From assembly GCF_009695585.1 (NCBI RefSeq), contig NZ_VUNR01000002.1, positions 1 to 64,000 of the forward strand: a stretch of DNA of 64,000 bases. Direction: 5' to 3'. This stretch comes from Anaerovibrio slackiae (lineage in GTDB: Bacteria; Bacillota; Negativicutes; Selenomonadales; Selenomonadaceae). This document shows, piece after piece, positions 52,370 through 60,014 of this stretch (position 1 is the stretch's first letter; each line of letters begins with the position of its first letter). The position numbers and the translations under genes were made by a program. The notes under the pieces were generated by a model that did no database searches, was not told the origin of the DNA, and saw only the letters and a program-made list of their open reading frames with translations.

Positions 52370-53158
52370 TCATACACCGGCACGGGATTGTAGTACCGAA
52401 AAGTCGGTTTTATCCAGCTTCAGAGGGGTAATGGCAATATCCCCACGGCAGGTTACAGCCACATCCGTATCATCACTGTTGCCGGTCACCAGAGGCGTGC
52501 CGCCTACAGTATAAAAGATGCGCCCATCCTCCGCCTGCTGACGCTCATAGGCATTGCAATAGTCCCGCACTCCCTGACGGCACCATACCCACTTATAATC
52601 CGGTGCCAGCGTCTGAGGGAAATTGATATTCAGAAGCAGCCTGTCCTGCTTGACTGACTTATCTGACTTATCCACCCTATCTGCCAAAAGCTCCGGCAAT
52701 TTATACGCTACGCATTTCGCTACAAAATCAAAAGCATAACCGGCGTTGTACTCAAGGGAAACCGCCAGGGAATCCAGCCCCTGCACAAATCCCTCCGTAG
52801 CAGCCCCCACCGTGCCGGAATACAAAATATCCGTGCCCAGGTTGCTGCCATCATTGATGCCGGAAATCACCAGGTCAGGCAGCAATGCCTTTTCCCGGCG
52901 GATAATCCCCTCAATGTACAGCTTGACTGTATCAGCAGGCGTTCCAGTAATAGAAAATGCCTGTATGCCGTACTGGGCCTCCAGCGGCTGATAATGCTCC
53001 ACATAGAGCCTGTCACGCACCGTAATGGCATGAGCCTTGGCACTCTGCTGACCGGCAGGCGCCGCCACAATCACCTCATGGTCAGGGCAAAGTGCCTTGA
53101 CCAGTGCCTCTATGCCCCGGGACTGGATACCATCATCATTAGAAATTAAGATTCGCAT
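52370..53158 (-). CDS. surE: 5'/3'-nucleotidase SurE
   Basis: A 262-residue SurE phosphatase that removes phosphate from nucleoside monophosphates. The metal site is RILISNDDGIQSRGIEALV at the N-terminus (Asp-Asp), with APAGQQSAKAHAITVR, ISGINDGSNLGTDILYSGTVGAATEG and DVAVTCRGDIAITPL further on. The ATG at 53158 follows AAGGGGGAAA; a longer reading to 53203 crosses this site. It is the first of the genes running toward ahcY (127-nt gap), so co-transcription is possible but not certain. Confidence 0.95.
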   Translation of the reverse strand: MRILISNDDGIQSRGIEALVKALCPDHEVIVAAPAGQQSAKAHAITVRDRLYVEHYQPLEAQYGIQAFSITGTPADTVKLYIEGIIRREKALLPDLVISGINDGSNLGTDILYSGTVGAATEGFVQGLDSLAVSLEYNAGYAFDFVAKCVAYKLPELLADRVDKSDKSVKQDRLLLNINFPQTLAPDYKWVWCRQGVRDYCNAYERQQAEDGRIFYTVGGTPLVTGNSDDTDVAVTCRGDIAITPLKLDKTDFSVLQSRAGV

Positions 53159-53300
53159 GATTTCCCCCTTTTTGCACACAATTACATACCAATTATACAT
53201 CAATATCTACAAACATATATCAATATCTGCCAATGTCCATCAGCTACATCCCCATATACTAAAAACAGGTCAGAACACCGTCCTGACCTGTCACTTGCAA

Positions 53301-53376
53301 TGGTGACCCACCGGAGACTCGAACTCCGAACCTGCTGATTAAGAGTCAGATGCTCTACCAATTGAGCTAGTGAGTC
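53301..53376 (-). tRNA. tRNA-Lys (anticodon CTT), copy 1
   Basis: A 76-nt tRNA on the minus strand with the CCA encoded. It starts GACTCAC and ends GTGGGTC before ACCA, giving a 7-bp acceptor stem. The D-loop (AGCTCAATTGGTAGAGC), T-arm (GTTCGAGTC) and anticodon loop CTCTTAA are clear. The anticodon is CTT, decoding AAG. It is identical to the second copy 118 bp away. The top pair of the anticodon stem is a T-C mismatch. Confidence 0.95.
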
Positions 53377-53418
53377 AATATTTTGGCGAACCGCCTATTC
53401 ACATCACGCGAGAAAAAA

Positions 53419-53494
53419 TGGTGACCCACCGGAGACTCGAACTCCGAACCTGCTGATTAAGAGTCAGATGCTCTACCAATTGAGCTAGTGAGTC
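53419..53494 (-). tRNA. tRNA-Lys (anticodon CTT), copy 2
   Basis: An exact duplicate of the tRNA at 53301-53376, again with encoded CCA. A 42-nt spacer separates the two. This copy is upstream in the direction of transcription. The tandem pair adjoins a truncated ugd fragment, so the locus may have been an integration site. Confidence 0.95.
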
Positions 53495-53590
53495 ACATTC
53501 ATCAGTGCCTTAGCACCTCGCGACAATGACTATTATATGTATTTCAGACATATTTGTCAACACTTTTTTGAAAAATTTCTTTTTAAATAT

Positions 53591-53745
53591 TCAATCCCTG
53601 CCAAACAGATCCCGGGTATATACCTTTTTAGCCACATCAGCCAGCTGGCTGTCATATCTGTTAGCAATAATCACCTGCGCCATGGACTTGAACTCAGCCA
53701 GGTTATTCACCACCCGGCTGCCAAAGAAATCCTTGAGTGCAGCCT
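53591..53745 (-). pseudogene. UDP-glucose 6-dehydrogenase, C-terminal fragment only
   Basis: The minus-strand frame reads [20 protein letters not shown] and then ends [24 protein letters not shown]. This is the C-terminal end of UDP-glucose/GDP-mannose dehydrogenases (Ugd type), where [10 protein letters not shown] is characteristic. Only about 50 residues remain of an expected 390-450. Upstream of codon ALKD the similarity stops and the sequence becomes the repeated hairpin at 53743-53797. No start codon or ribosome binding site serves the fragment, so it is a remnant. The 5' part was lost by deletion or by insertion followed by loss. Confidence 0.85.
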
Positions 53746-53797
53746 CGCTTCTTAGTGAGTGCGAGCGCAAGCGAAGCAGGAACTTAGAAGCGCGAGG
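53743..53797 (+). repeat. Hairpin repeat, copy A
   Basis: CCTCGCTTCTTAG opens and CTTAGAAGCGCGAGG closes a hairpin of about 55 nt. The outer stem is CCTCG/CGAGG, with a CG bulge, then CTT/AAG, then CTTAG opposite CTTAG (one T-T mismatch), and an inner GCGAGCGCAAGCGAAGC region. A second copy with matching layout lies at 63463-63519 on the other strand. Confidence 0.7.
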
Positions 53798-53800
53798 CAC

Positions 53801-53958
53801 GGGATAACAGAACCCTATTGACATGAATTAGTTTCGAGGATAAATCCTTGTATGCTAGGCGGAGGAGGAAGGCATGGTGGTTCCATGCCGACCGACAACA
53901 ACAACGCAGACAAGGATTTAGACCGAAAATAATCATGGATATAGGGTTCTGTTATCCC
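53801..53958. other. 158-nt nested inverted-repeat element (structured RNA or MITE-like)
   Basis: Outer arms GGGATAACAGAACCCTAT and ATAGGGTTCTGTTATCCC are a perfect 18-bp pair. Inside them ATGAATTAGTTTCG pairs with CGAAAATAATCAT, then TAAATCCTTGT (53841) with ACAAGGATTTA (53910), and at the tip GGCATGG-TGGTT-CCATGCC. Together they give a nearly continuous hairpin of about 50 pairs. No protein frame explains it. No target-site duplication is visible at the ends. A further IR, TTTTCGTG/CACGAAAA (53973-54015), follows before the YvrJ gene. Confidence 0.75.
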
Positions 53959-54040
53959 CCGAGCGAGAGCGTGTTTTCGTGGTTGCTGACATACCTGCGC
54001 TATAGGGCACGAAAATAAAAAGAAAGGAGCTATCACATTC

Positions 54041-54121
54041 ATGGACGAACACATTTTATCCGCCATTTCCACAGTGGGCTTCCCCATCGTTGTCTCCTGC
54101 TACCTGCTGGTAAAATTCTAA
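54041..54121 (+). CDS. YvrJ-family microprotein
   Basis: A 26-residue protein, MDEHILSAISTVGFPIVVSC followed by YLLVKF. The GFPIVVSxYLLV core is the signature of YvrJ-family small membrane proteins, seen in many Firmicutes and prophages. Those I know are usually about 40-50 residues, with a charged tail after LLV; here a stop follows immediately, so this may be a minimal or truncated form. AAAGGAG lies 11 nt before the ATG. It is followed by a strong terminator and is convergent with polC. Function unknown. Confidence 0.65.
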   Translation: MDEHILSAISTVGFPIVVSCYLLVKF

Positions 54122-54127
54122 GCCACA

Positions 54128-54195
54128 CAAAAATACCCCCTTCCAAACAGGTCAAGATATTAAAATATCCTGCCTGCTTGAAAGAGGGTATTTTG
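54128..54195. terminator. Bidirectional terminator between the YvrJ gene and polC
   Basis: CAAAAATACCCCCTT and AAGAGGGTATTTTG pair, with an inner CAGG/CCTG and GATATT/AATATC stem. A- and T-runs flank the outer arms, so it can serve both convergent genes. Confidence 0.8.
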
Positions 54196-54223
54196 ATTTT
54201 ACCATGCTTATTAACGAAAAATA

Positions 54224-57200
54224 TCAACCAAAGAGGGAAAGCTGGTCGCTCTCATCCATGCTGTCAAGACAGCCGTGACGGCGCAGCGCCTCCACGGAGG
54301 TCTTGGTAATGCCGGTACGCTTCTTGAGATTTTCCACGGAGGAAAACTCCCCATGCTCCCTTTCCTGCTCAATGGCGTGGGCATCCACACCGCCCAGCCC
54401 CCCCAGGGCCGTAAAAGGCGGCAATATAGCATTGTGCTCCGGCACCATGGTAAACCTGTCCGCCTTGGAGCGATACAAATCCACCCTTTCGCAGACAAAG
54501 CCCCGGATATACATCTCCCAGGCCAGCTGCAGGACAACGTAAAGCTCCTCCTCCTTGGCCTCACGCTTGTCCTTGGCTTCCAGATCCGCCATTTTTTCCT
54601 CCACCGCCTTTTTGCCCCCGGCAATAATATCCGCATCAAAGGCCGCCGCCCGGATGGAGAAATATGCCGCATAGTAGGCCAGCGGATAGTGCACCTTGCA
54701 GAAGGCAATGCGGTACGCCATCATAACATAGGCCGTAGCATGGGCACGAGGGAACATGTACTTAATCTTCTGGCAGGACTCGATATACCACTCAGGAATC
54801 TTCTTCTCCCGGAGCATCTCCACCTGATCATCAGGAATCCCCTTGCCCTTCCTGACACGCTCCATAATCTTGAAGGACGCCAGCGGGTCAACACCGCTGT
54901 GCATGAGATAAATCATGATATCGTCACGGGCAGCGATAGCATTCTGCAAGGTGCAGGTGCCATTCCGAATCAAATCCTGGGCATTGCCCAGCCACACATC
55001 AGTACCATGAGAAAAACCTGAAATACGCACCAGGTCACTAAAGCACTGGGGATTGGTATCGTCAATCATCTGACGGGTAAAATTCGTCCGAAACTCCGGT
55101 ATGCCATAGGTGCCGGAGTTAGCCCCCAAAAGCTCCGGCGTCACCCCCAGTGCCGCAGTGGAGTTAAAAATGCTCAAAGTAGCCGGATCATCAAAAGGAA
55201 TGGTCTTCGGGTCACGATGAGTCAAATCCTCCAGCATCTTGATAACCGTAGGATCATCGTGCCCCAGAATATCCAGCTTAACCAGACGGCTGCTGATGGA
55301 GTGATAATCAAAATGAGTAGTGATAGTATCCGAGGTCAGATCATCTGCCGGATGCTGCAACGGCGTAAAAAAGTGCACATCCATATTCCGGGGCACTACC
55401 ATGATACCGGCAGGATGCTGGCCGGTAGTGCGCTTTACCCCCTGGCAGCCCACCGCCATCCTGCCAATAAAGGCATCACGCTTGGACTGCCCCTTTTCCT
55501 CGTAATACTTTTTCACAAAGCCATAGGCAGTCTTATCCGCCACAGTGGTAATGGAACCGGCCCGGAACACGTTGTCCTTGCCAAAAAGTTCCTCCGTATA
55601 TTTATGCGCAACCGGCTGATATTCGCCGGAAAAGTTCAGGTCAATATCCGGCACCTTGTCACCATCAAAGCCCAGGAACACCGCAAAAGGAATTTCGTGG
55701 CCATCCTTGACCATGTTGGTGCCGCAGACAGGGCATGCCTTGTCCGGCAAATCGTAGCCGCAGCCGTAGGAGCCGTCCAGAATAAACTCACTGTGCTTGC
55801 AGTACGGGCAGCGCCAGTGAGGCGGCAGGGGATTTACCTCCGTAATATCCGTCATGGTGGCCACAAAGGATGAGCCTACAGAGCCACGGGAGCCTACCAG
55901 ATAGCCGTCAATATTGGACTTTTTCACCAGCTTGTGGGCAATCAGGTACAGCACGGAGAAGCCGTGGGCAATAATCGGCTTCAGCTCCTGGTCTATCCTG
56001 TCCTGCACCACCTTGGGCAGGACGCTGCCGTACAACTCATGAGCCTTGCTGTAGGTCATTTCCCTGATTTCCTCATCCGCCCCCGGAATCATCGGGGAAT
56101 ACAGCCCGTCAGGAATGGGCTTGAACCGCTCCACCATGTCGGCAATCTTCCGGGGATTGGTCACCACCGCCTCATAGGCGGCTTCCTCCCCCAGATAGGT
56201 GAACTCCGCCAGCATCTCCTCCGTAGTGCGCAGGAAAAGAGGCGGCTGCTTGTCCGCATCCGCAAAGCCCCTGCCCTTCATGAGAATAGCACGATAGATA
56301 TAGTCCTCAGGATTGAGAAAATGCACATCGCAGGTGGCTATCAGGGGCTTATTCAGCTTCTTTGCCAGCTCCGCCACCTTCAGATTGAGATTGATCAAAT
56401 CCTGTTCCGTGTTGATGTGGGGAAAAGCCTCCTCCCGGATGAGGAACTCGTTGTTGCCCACAGGCTGGATTTCCAGATAATCATAAAAGCTGGCGATTTC
56501 CAGCAATTCTTCCTCCGTTGCCCCTGCCACAATGGCACGCATCAGCTCCCCGGCCTCACAGGCAGAGCCGATAATCAGCCCCTCCCGGTATTCCTGAATC
56601 AGCCTTTTGGGCAGGCGGGGACGCTTGAAGAAAAACCGCAGGTTTGACATGGAAATCAGCTTGTAGAGATTCCGCAGGCCGATAGGATTCTTGGCCAGAA
56701 TAATGATATGGTGCGCCTTTTTCTGCTGATAATCATCCCCCACCAGATAACCTTCCACGCCATAGATGACCTTGATGCCTGTGTCCTTGGCAGCTGACAT
56801 GGCATCAGGAAAAGCCTGCACGCAGCCGTGGTCAGTGATGGCGATGGAATCCCAGCCCCACTTGGCCGCTGTCTTAATCAGTGCCTTGGCAGAGGACACC
56901 GCATCCATGGAGCTCATATTGGTATGGCAATGCAGCTCCACCCTTTTTTCTGCCGCATTATCCTTCCTGGACTCCATGTCCACCAGCATCAGTGCCTCAG
57001 GCATAATGCCATAATCATTGGCATAGGTATCATAGCGGACAGGGCCCCGCACCTTCACCATGCCCCCTGCCTTGGCAGCAGCCTTCAGCCGCCCCAGCAC
57101 GGTCTCGTAGCCGTCATGGTCACTGATAAACACCTTGCAGCTGATGCCCTCGGTGGTATCAGCCAAAGAAAACAGCAGCATGTTGGTATTAGCAAACTCC

Positions 57201-58129
57201 TTGCCGTCCACACCGGCAATATAGCCCTGTGCCACCACGGAGCGCATCTCACCCTGCAGCTGGTTGATAGGCGTCAGCTCCCCCACGATGCCATCACCGA
57301 AGACAATAGGCGAATCCTCCGCGCCAATAGCCAGCTGCCTGCGGCGATACCGCCTGCCGCCGTTGCCGCTGTTTCCGCCACTGCCGCCATTGCCGTTACT
57401 GCCATTGCTGCCGTTGCCGCCATGGGCGGCATCACCTGACGAGCCTGCAGCACCGCCACTATTTCTATAGCCGCCACCACTGCCATAGCTTCCGCCATAG
57501 CTGCCGCCGCCCCCCTGTGCTGTAGCCACCGGCGTCGCATTCTTGACAGCTTCCAGTGCCGCCAGGTACTCAGGCGTAACATCCGCATGGTCCTGATTGC
57601 TCTGCCGGAAGGCCTCGATTTCCTCATAGACTGCCTGGCAGGTCAGCCGCAGGGGATAGCCGATAACCTTTACCGCGCTGTCCGTCAGCTTTTCCAATAT
57701 CTTGTGCTGCTCCAGGATATGACGGGCAAAATCCCCCTGCACCTGCAAGAGAATCCTGTCCTTGCCATACACCCGGCGGGATTTATCCAGAATGACCTTG
57801 GACACATGATCACCCTTGGACACAAACTCCACCAGCTGCGGCCATTTCTGCTCCACCAGCTTTTCCAGCTTGATAGCCGTTGGATAGAAAACAACCTTGT
57901 CCACATGGTGCCTGACTGCCACATAGCTGCTGCACCTGTCCAGAAGCGCCGCAGGAAGCTCCCCATCGCACCATACCAGTATCTCCCACAGGTTGGCGCC
58001 AGGCGTAATCTCCACATGGCGAATAAAGCCCCTCTCCAGAAGCTCACGCTCCTCAGGCTCCATCTCCATGCCGGCAGCCAGCTGTGCCAGTATTCTGCAA
58101 TTTTCCGGTACGATACAATACTTGGTCAT
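54224..58129 (-). CDS. polC: DNA polymerase III alpha subunit, PolC type, lacking the proofreading domain
   Basis: A 1301-residue replicase. The N-terminal domain (1-200) is followed by a Gly/Ser/Asn-rich linker (about 200-261), an OB-fold (about 285-385) and a PHP domain starting VELHCHTNMSSMDAV near residue 395. In B. subtilis PolC (about 1437 residues) a DEDD 3'-5' exonuclease is inserted in PHP; here VIYGVEGYLVGDDYQQKKA runs straight into HHIIILAKN, so that insert is absent. The polymerase domain has GSRGSVGSSFVA, a zinc site (CPYCKH...CGYDLPDKACPVC, near residue 772) and VPDIDLNFSGEYQ with catalytic Asp residues. It ends in QLSLFG, a clamp-binding motif. The ATG follows GGAGGATGA. Confidence 0.95.
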   Translation of the reverse strand: MTKYCIVPENCRILAQLAAGMEMEPEERELLERGFIRHVEITPGANLWEILVWCDGELPAALLDRCSSYVAVRHHVDKVVFYPTAIKLEKLVEQKWPQLVEFVSKGDHVSKVILDKSRRVYGKDRILLQVQGDFARHILEQHKILEKLTDSAVKVIGYPLRLTCQAVYEEIEAFRQSNQDHADVTPEYLAALEAVKNATPVATAQGGGGSYGGSYGSGGGYRNSGGAAGSSGDAAHGGNGSNGSNGNGGSGGNSGNGGRRYRRRQLAIGAEDSPIVFGDGIVGELTPINQLQGEMRSVVAQGYIAGVDGKEFANTNMLLFSLADTTEGISCKVFISDHDGYETVLGRLKAAAKAGGMVKVRGPVRYDTYANDYGIMPEALMLVDMESRKDNAAEKRVELHCHTNMSSMDAVSSAKALIKTAAKWGWDSIAITDHGCVQAFPDAMSAAKDTGIKVIYGVEGYLVGDDYQQKKAHHIIILAKNPIGLRNLYKLISMSNLRFFFKRPRLPKRLIQEYREGLIIGSACEAGELMRAIVAGATEEELLEIASFYDYLEIQPVGNNEFLIREEAFPHINTEQDLINLNLKVAELAKKLNKPLIATCDVHFLNPEDYIYRAILMKGRGFADADKQPPLFLRTTEEMLAEFTYLGEEAAYEAVVTNPRKIADMVERFKPIPDGLYSPMIPGADEEIREMTYSKAHELYGSVLPKVVQDRIDQELKPIIAHGFSVLYLIAHKLVKKSNIDGYLVGSRGSVGSSFVATMTDITEVNPLPPHWRCPYCKHSEFILDGSYGCGYDLPDKACPVCGTNMVKDGHEIPFAVFLGFDGDKVPDIDLNFSGEYQPVAHKYTEELFGKDNVFRAGSITTVADKTAYGFVKKYYEEKGQSKRDAFIGRMAVGCQGVKRTTGQHPAGIMVVPRNMDVHFFTPLQHPADDLTSDTITTHFDYHSISSRLVKLDILGHDDPTVIKMLEDLTHRDPKTIPFDDPATLSIFNSTAALGVTPELLGANSGTYGIPEFRTNFTRQMIDDTNPQCFSDLVRISGFSHGTDVWLGNAQDLIRNGTCTLQNAIAARDDIMIYLMHSGVDPLASFKIMERVRKGKGIPDDQVEMLREKKIPEWYIESCQKIKYMFPRAHATAYVMMAYRIAFCKVHYPLAYYAAYFSIRAAAFDADIIAGGKKAVEEKMADLEAKDKREAKEEELYVVLQLAWEMYIRGFVCERVDLYRSKADRFTMVPEHNAILPPFTALGGLGGVDAHAIEQEREHGEFSSVENLKKRTGITKTSVEALRRHGCLDSMDESDQLSLFG

Positions 58130-58153
58130 TTCATCCTCCGACTCAAACCACTA

Positions 58154-58209
58154 AAAAAGCCCCGAAAGCATCAACAAGCCACGAAACCATTAAAAAGCCC
58201 CGAAAGCAT
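58154..58209. repeat. Two 18-bp direct repeats upstream of polC
   Basis: AAAAAGCCCCGAAAGCAT occurs at 58154-58171 and again at 58192-58209 (38-bp period), with related sequence between them. On the minus strand each reads GCTTTCGGGGC followed by T5-6. They fill the gap between the unknown gene at 58253 and polC. Confidence 0.7.
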
Positions 58210-58252
58210 AAAAAAAACCAAAACCGTTAAATGCCCCGTTTGGCAGATTTTC

Positions 58253-58945
58253 TCAATCCGCTGCCAGCGACCGCCGCCGGATTTCCTGCAGCCTGTCCGT
58301 CAGATGGGCTTTCAGCTTTTCTTCCAGCTCCGGCAGGCTCTTGGAGTCAAACACATAATTCATCTCCGGGATATTCAGGATACGGGCCTCCCCAAAGAAC
58401 TCACAGCGAAACTCATTATAGTAGATAATAAAATTGCTTTTCAAAGTAAAATCCGAATAATCAAAAACGATGTACGAGCCATTCAGCACCCTCACCGGCG
58501 CCTCAGGCGTAATAAACAGCTCAAAGCCCTCCAGCCTCTCCGGCAGCAGAGCCCTGTAATCCCAGGCAGTAATATTCATCTCCCGGGTAACATAGCTCAT
58601 GCTGTCAGGGTTGTACACCACCAGGTCGTGAATCGCCCCTTCCATGTACTGCTGCAGATGGTGCTGGAAGGTCTCAAAGCTTGCCGTAATAAACTGCAGC
58701 AGGCAGAACTCCGTCAGGCCTATCCAGACACGCACCTTGTATTCCTCAGTCTCCTGATGAAAGTACGCACAAAATCCCAGATGCCGCTCCTCACTGGTAT
58801 AGGAAAAAAGCTCGTACATGTCCTCGTTTTCCCGGTACAGCCGCTGAAACTGCAAGGTATGCAGCTCATCGGGCAGGTTTTCAAGATAGGGCCATTCCCC
58901 GGCCTCACTCTTTACACGTTCAACTATCTTTTCCTTCAGCGGCAT
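58253..58945 (-). CDS. Conserved-looking hypothetical protein
   Basis: A 230-residue soluble acidic protein that I do not recognise. It has no signal peptide, membrane helix or known motif; aromatic residues are frequent (YRENEDMYELFSYTSEER, FIIYYNEFRCEFFGEARI). The C-terminus is a charged helix (LPELEEKLKAHLTDRLQEI) that could form a coiled coil. The ATG at 58945 follows GAGGTG. It lies between polC and two G3E GTPase genes, all on the same strand; whether they share a transcript is not clear. No function is proposed. Confidence 0.75.
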   Translation of the reverse strand: MPLKEKIVERVKSEAGEWPYLENLPDELHTLQFQRLYRENEDMYELFSYTSEERHLGFCAYFHQETEEYKVRVWIGLTEFCLLQFITASFETFQHHLQQYMEGAIHDLVVYNPDSMSYVTREMNITAWDYRALLPERLEGFELFITPEAPVRVLNGSYIVFDYSDFTLKSNFIIYYNEFRCEFFGEARILNIPEMNYVFDSKSLPELEEKLKAHLTDRLQEIRRRSLAAD

Positions 58946-59041
58946 AAAAACACCTCGATTATGAAAAAATCATCCACACCAATTGAAGCAGCTTGCTCCA
59001 CTCAATCAGCCCAAGCAAATTAAGCAGATTAAGCAGCCCAA

Positions 59042-60004
59042 TCAATTAAAATACACAATCGTATCCTGCGGCTTTGCCTTTTCCTTGAACTCCTCCACCT
59101 TGAAGGAAAGGTTCTCCACCTCGCCGTCAGAGCCCAGCTTGCAGTGCACCACGCCGGTAATCTGCCCCCACTTGCGCTCGTTTTGCTTGTGGTTCAGCTG
59201 CCTGAAAGGCGCACCGGCACCGGCAATCCCCAGGAACATCATATCCTCCGCACAGCATGCCATGCCTACCCTGCCTACGCCATAATGCACCTTGCCCTTT
59301 TTCTCAGCAGAGCAAATATAGCCGTCAAAAATCATCCGCTTCTTGTCATAGGTCTCCGGGTGATCCTGCATATCCACGAACCAGGCGCCATAATCATCAA
59401 AATCCAAATCAATGACATCCTTGGTGTTGTCAAATGGCAGCTCCGGCTCCTCCTCCACAAAATCCGGCAGCTCAGACTCAAAAATCACGTTGGCACGGCG
59501 GTTCACCACCCGCACGTTGCGCCGGATATCCTGCTGGCGTGTATTGTGGTCGCAGCGGTTGAAGATAATCAGCTCACAGTAGCGGAACAAATCCACGAAG
59601 CGATCCTTCATATTCTTCTGATAAACCTCGAAGGTCTCAGCATTGACCAGCCCCACATTCTGAAAATCAAACCATTCCTCCGGCATAGGGATATTCATAA
59701 AATCCCCTGCATTCCACATGCCGTTGGCCTCGAACAAAATACTGCTGGGATGGTACTTGTCCTGCAATTCCTGATAAAACTCAGGAGTCAGCTCCTCAAT
59801 ATCCTCTACGGTAATAATCTTGGCATGGCTTTTGGCAAGGAGCTCCTCGTCGATTTCCTCCTCGCCTTCCTCACCCATAATAATCAGGTTGCACTCAGCC
59901 TTGCCAAACTGGTTGTTGGCCAGAAAGTCGATAATCACGCTGGTCTTGCCGCTTTCCAAAAGGCCAAGAAAATAGTATACAGGTACATTCTGCTTCTCAC
60001 TCAT
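59042..60004 (-). CDS. G3E/CobW-like GTP-binding protein without the CxCC motif
   Basis: A 320-residue P-loop protein related to the CobW/G3E group. Walker A is FLGLLESGKTSVIIDFLAN, an unusual version of GFLGAGKTT, and the Walker B/G3 region reads SSILFEANGMWN in place of IEPSG. The G4-like motif is IIFNRCDHNT. The GCxCC metal-binding motif of metallochaperone COG0523 proteins is missing. A C-terminal domain of about 130 residues begins near VIDLDFDDYGAWFVDM and includes ACCAEDMMFLGIAG. It directly follows the His-rich CobW gene (10-nt gap) and probably works with it. Confidence 0.8.
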   Translation of the reverse strand: MSEKQNVPVYYFLGLLESGKTSVIIDFLANNQFGKAECNLIIMGEEGEEEIDEELLAKSHAKIITVEDIEELTPEFYQELQDKYHPSSILFEANGMWNAGDFMNIPMPEEWFDFQNVGLVNAETFEVYQKNMKDRFVDLFRYCELIIFNRCDHNTRQQDIRRNVRVVNRRANVIFESELPDFVEEEPELPFDNTKDVIDLDFDDYGAWFVDMQDHPETYDKKRMIFDGYICSAEKKGKVHYGVGRVGMACCAEDMMFLGIAGAGAPFRQLNHKQNERKWGQITGVVHCKLGSDGEVENLSFKVEEFKEKAKPQDTIVYFN

Positions 60005-60014
60005 ATCTTAACAC

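Noticed and set aside
53801-53958. Retron or diversity-generating RNA
   Set aside because: No reverse transcriptase gene is in the window, and no msr-msd layout could be recognised; kept only as an unclassified structured element.
53815-54087. Minus-strand 90-codon frame over the hairpin element
   Set aside because: It crosses the inverted repeats and the YvrJ gene, has no plausible start and no recognisable sequence.
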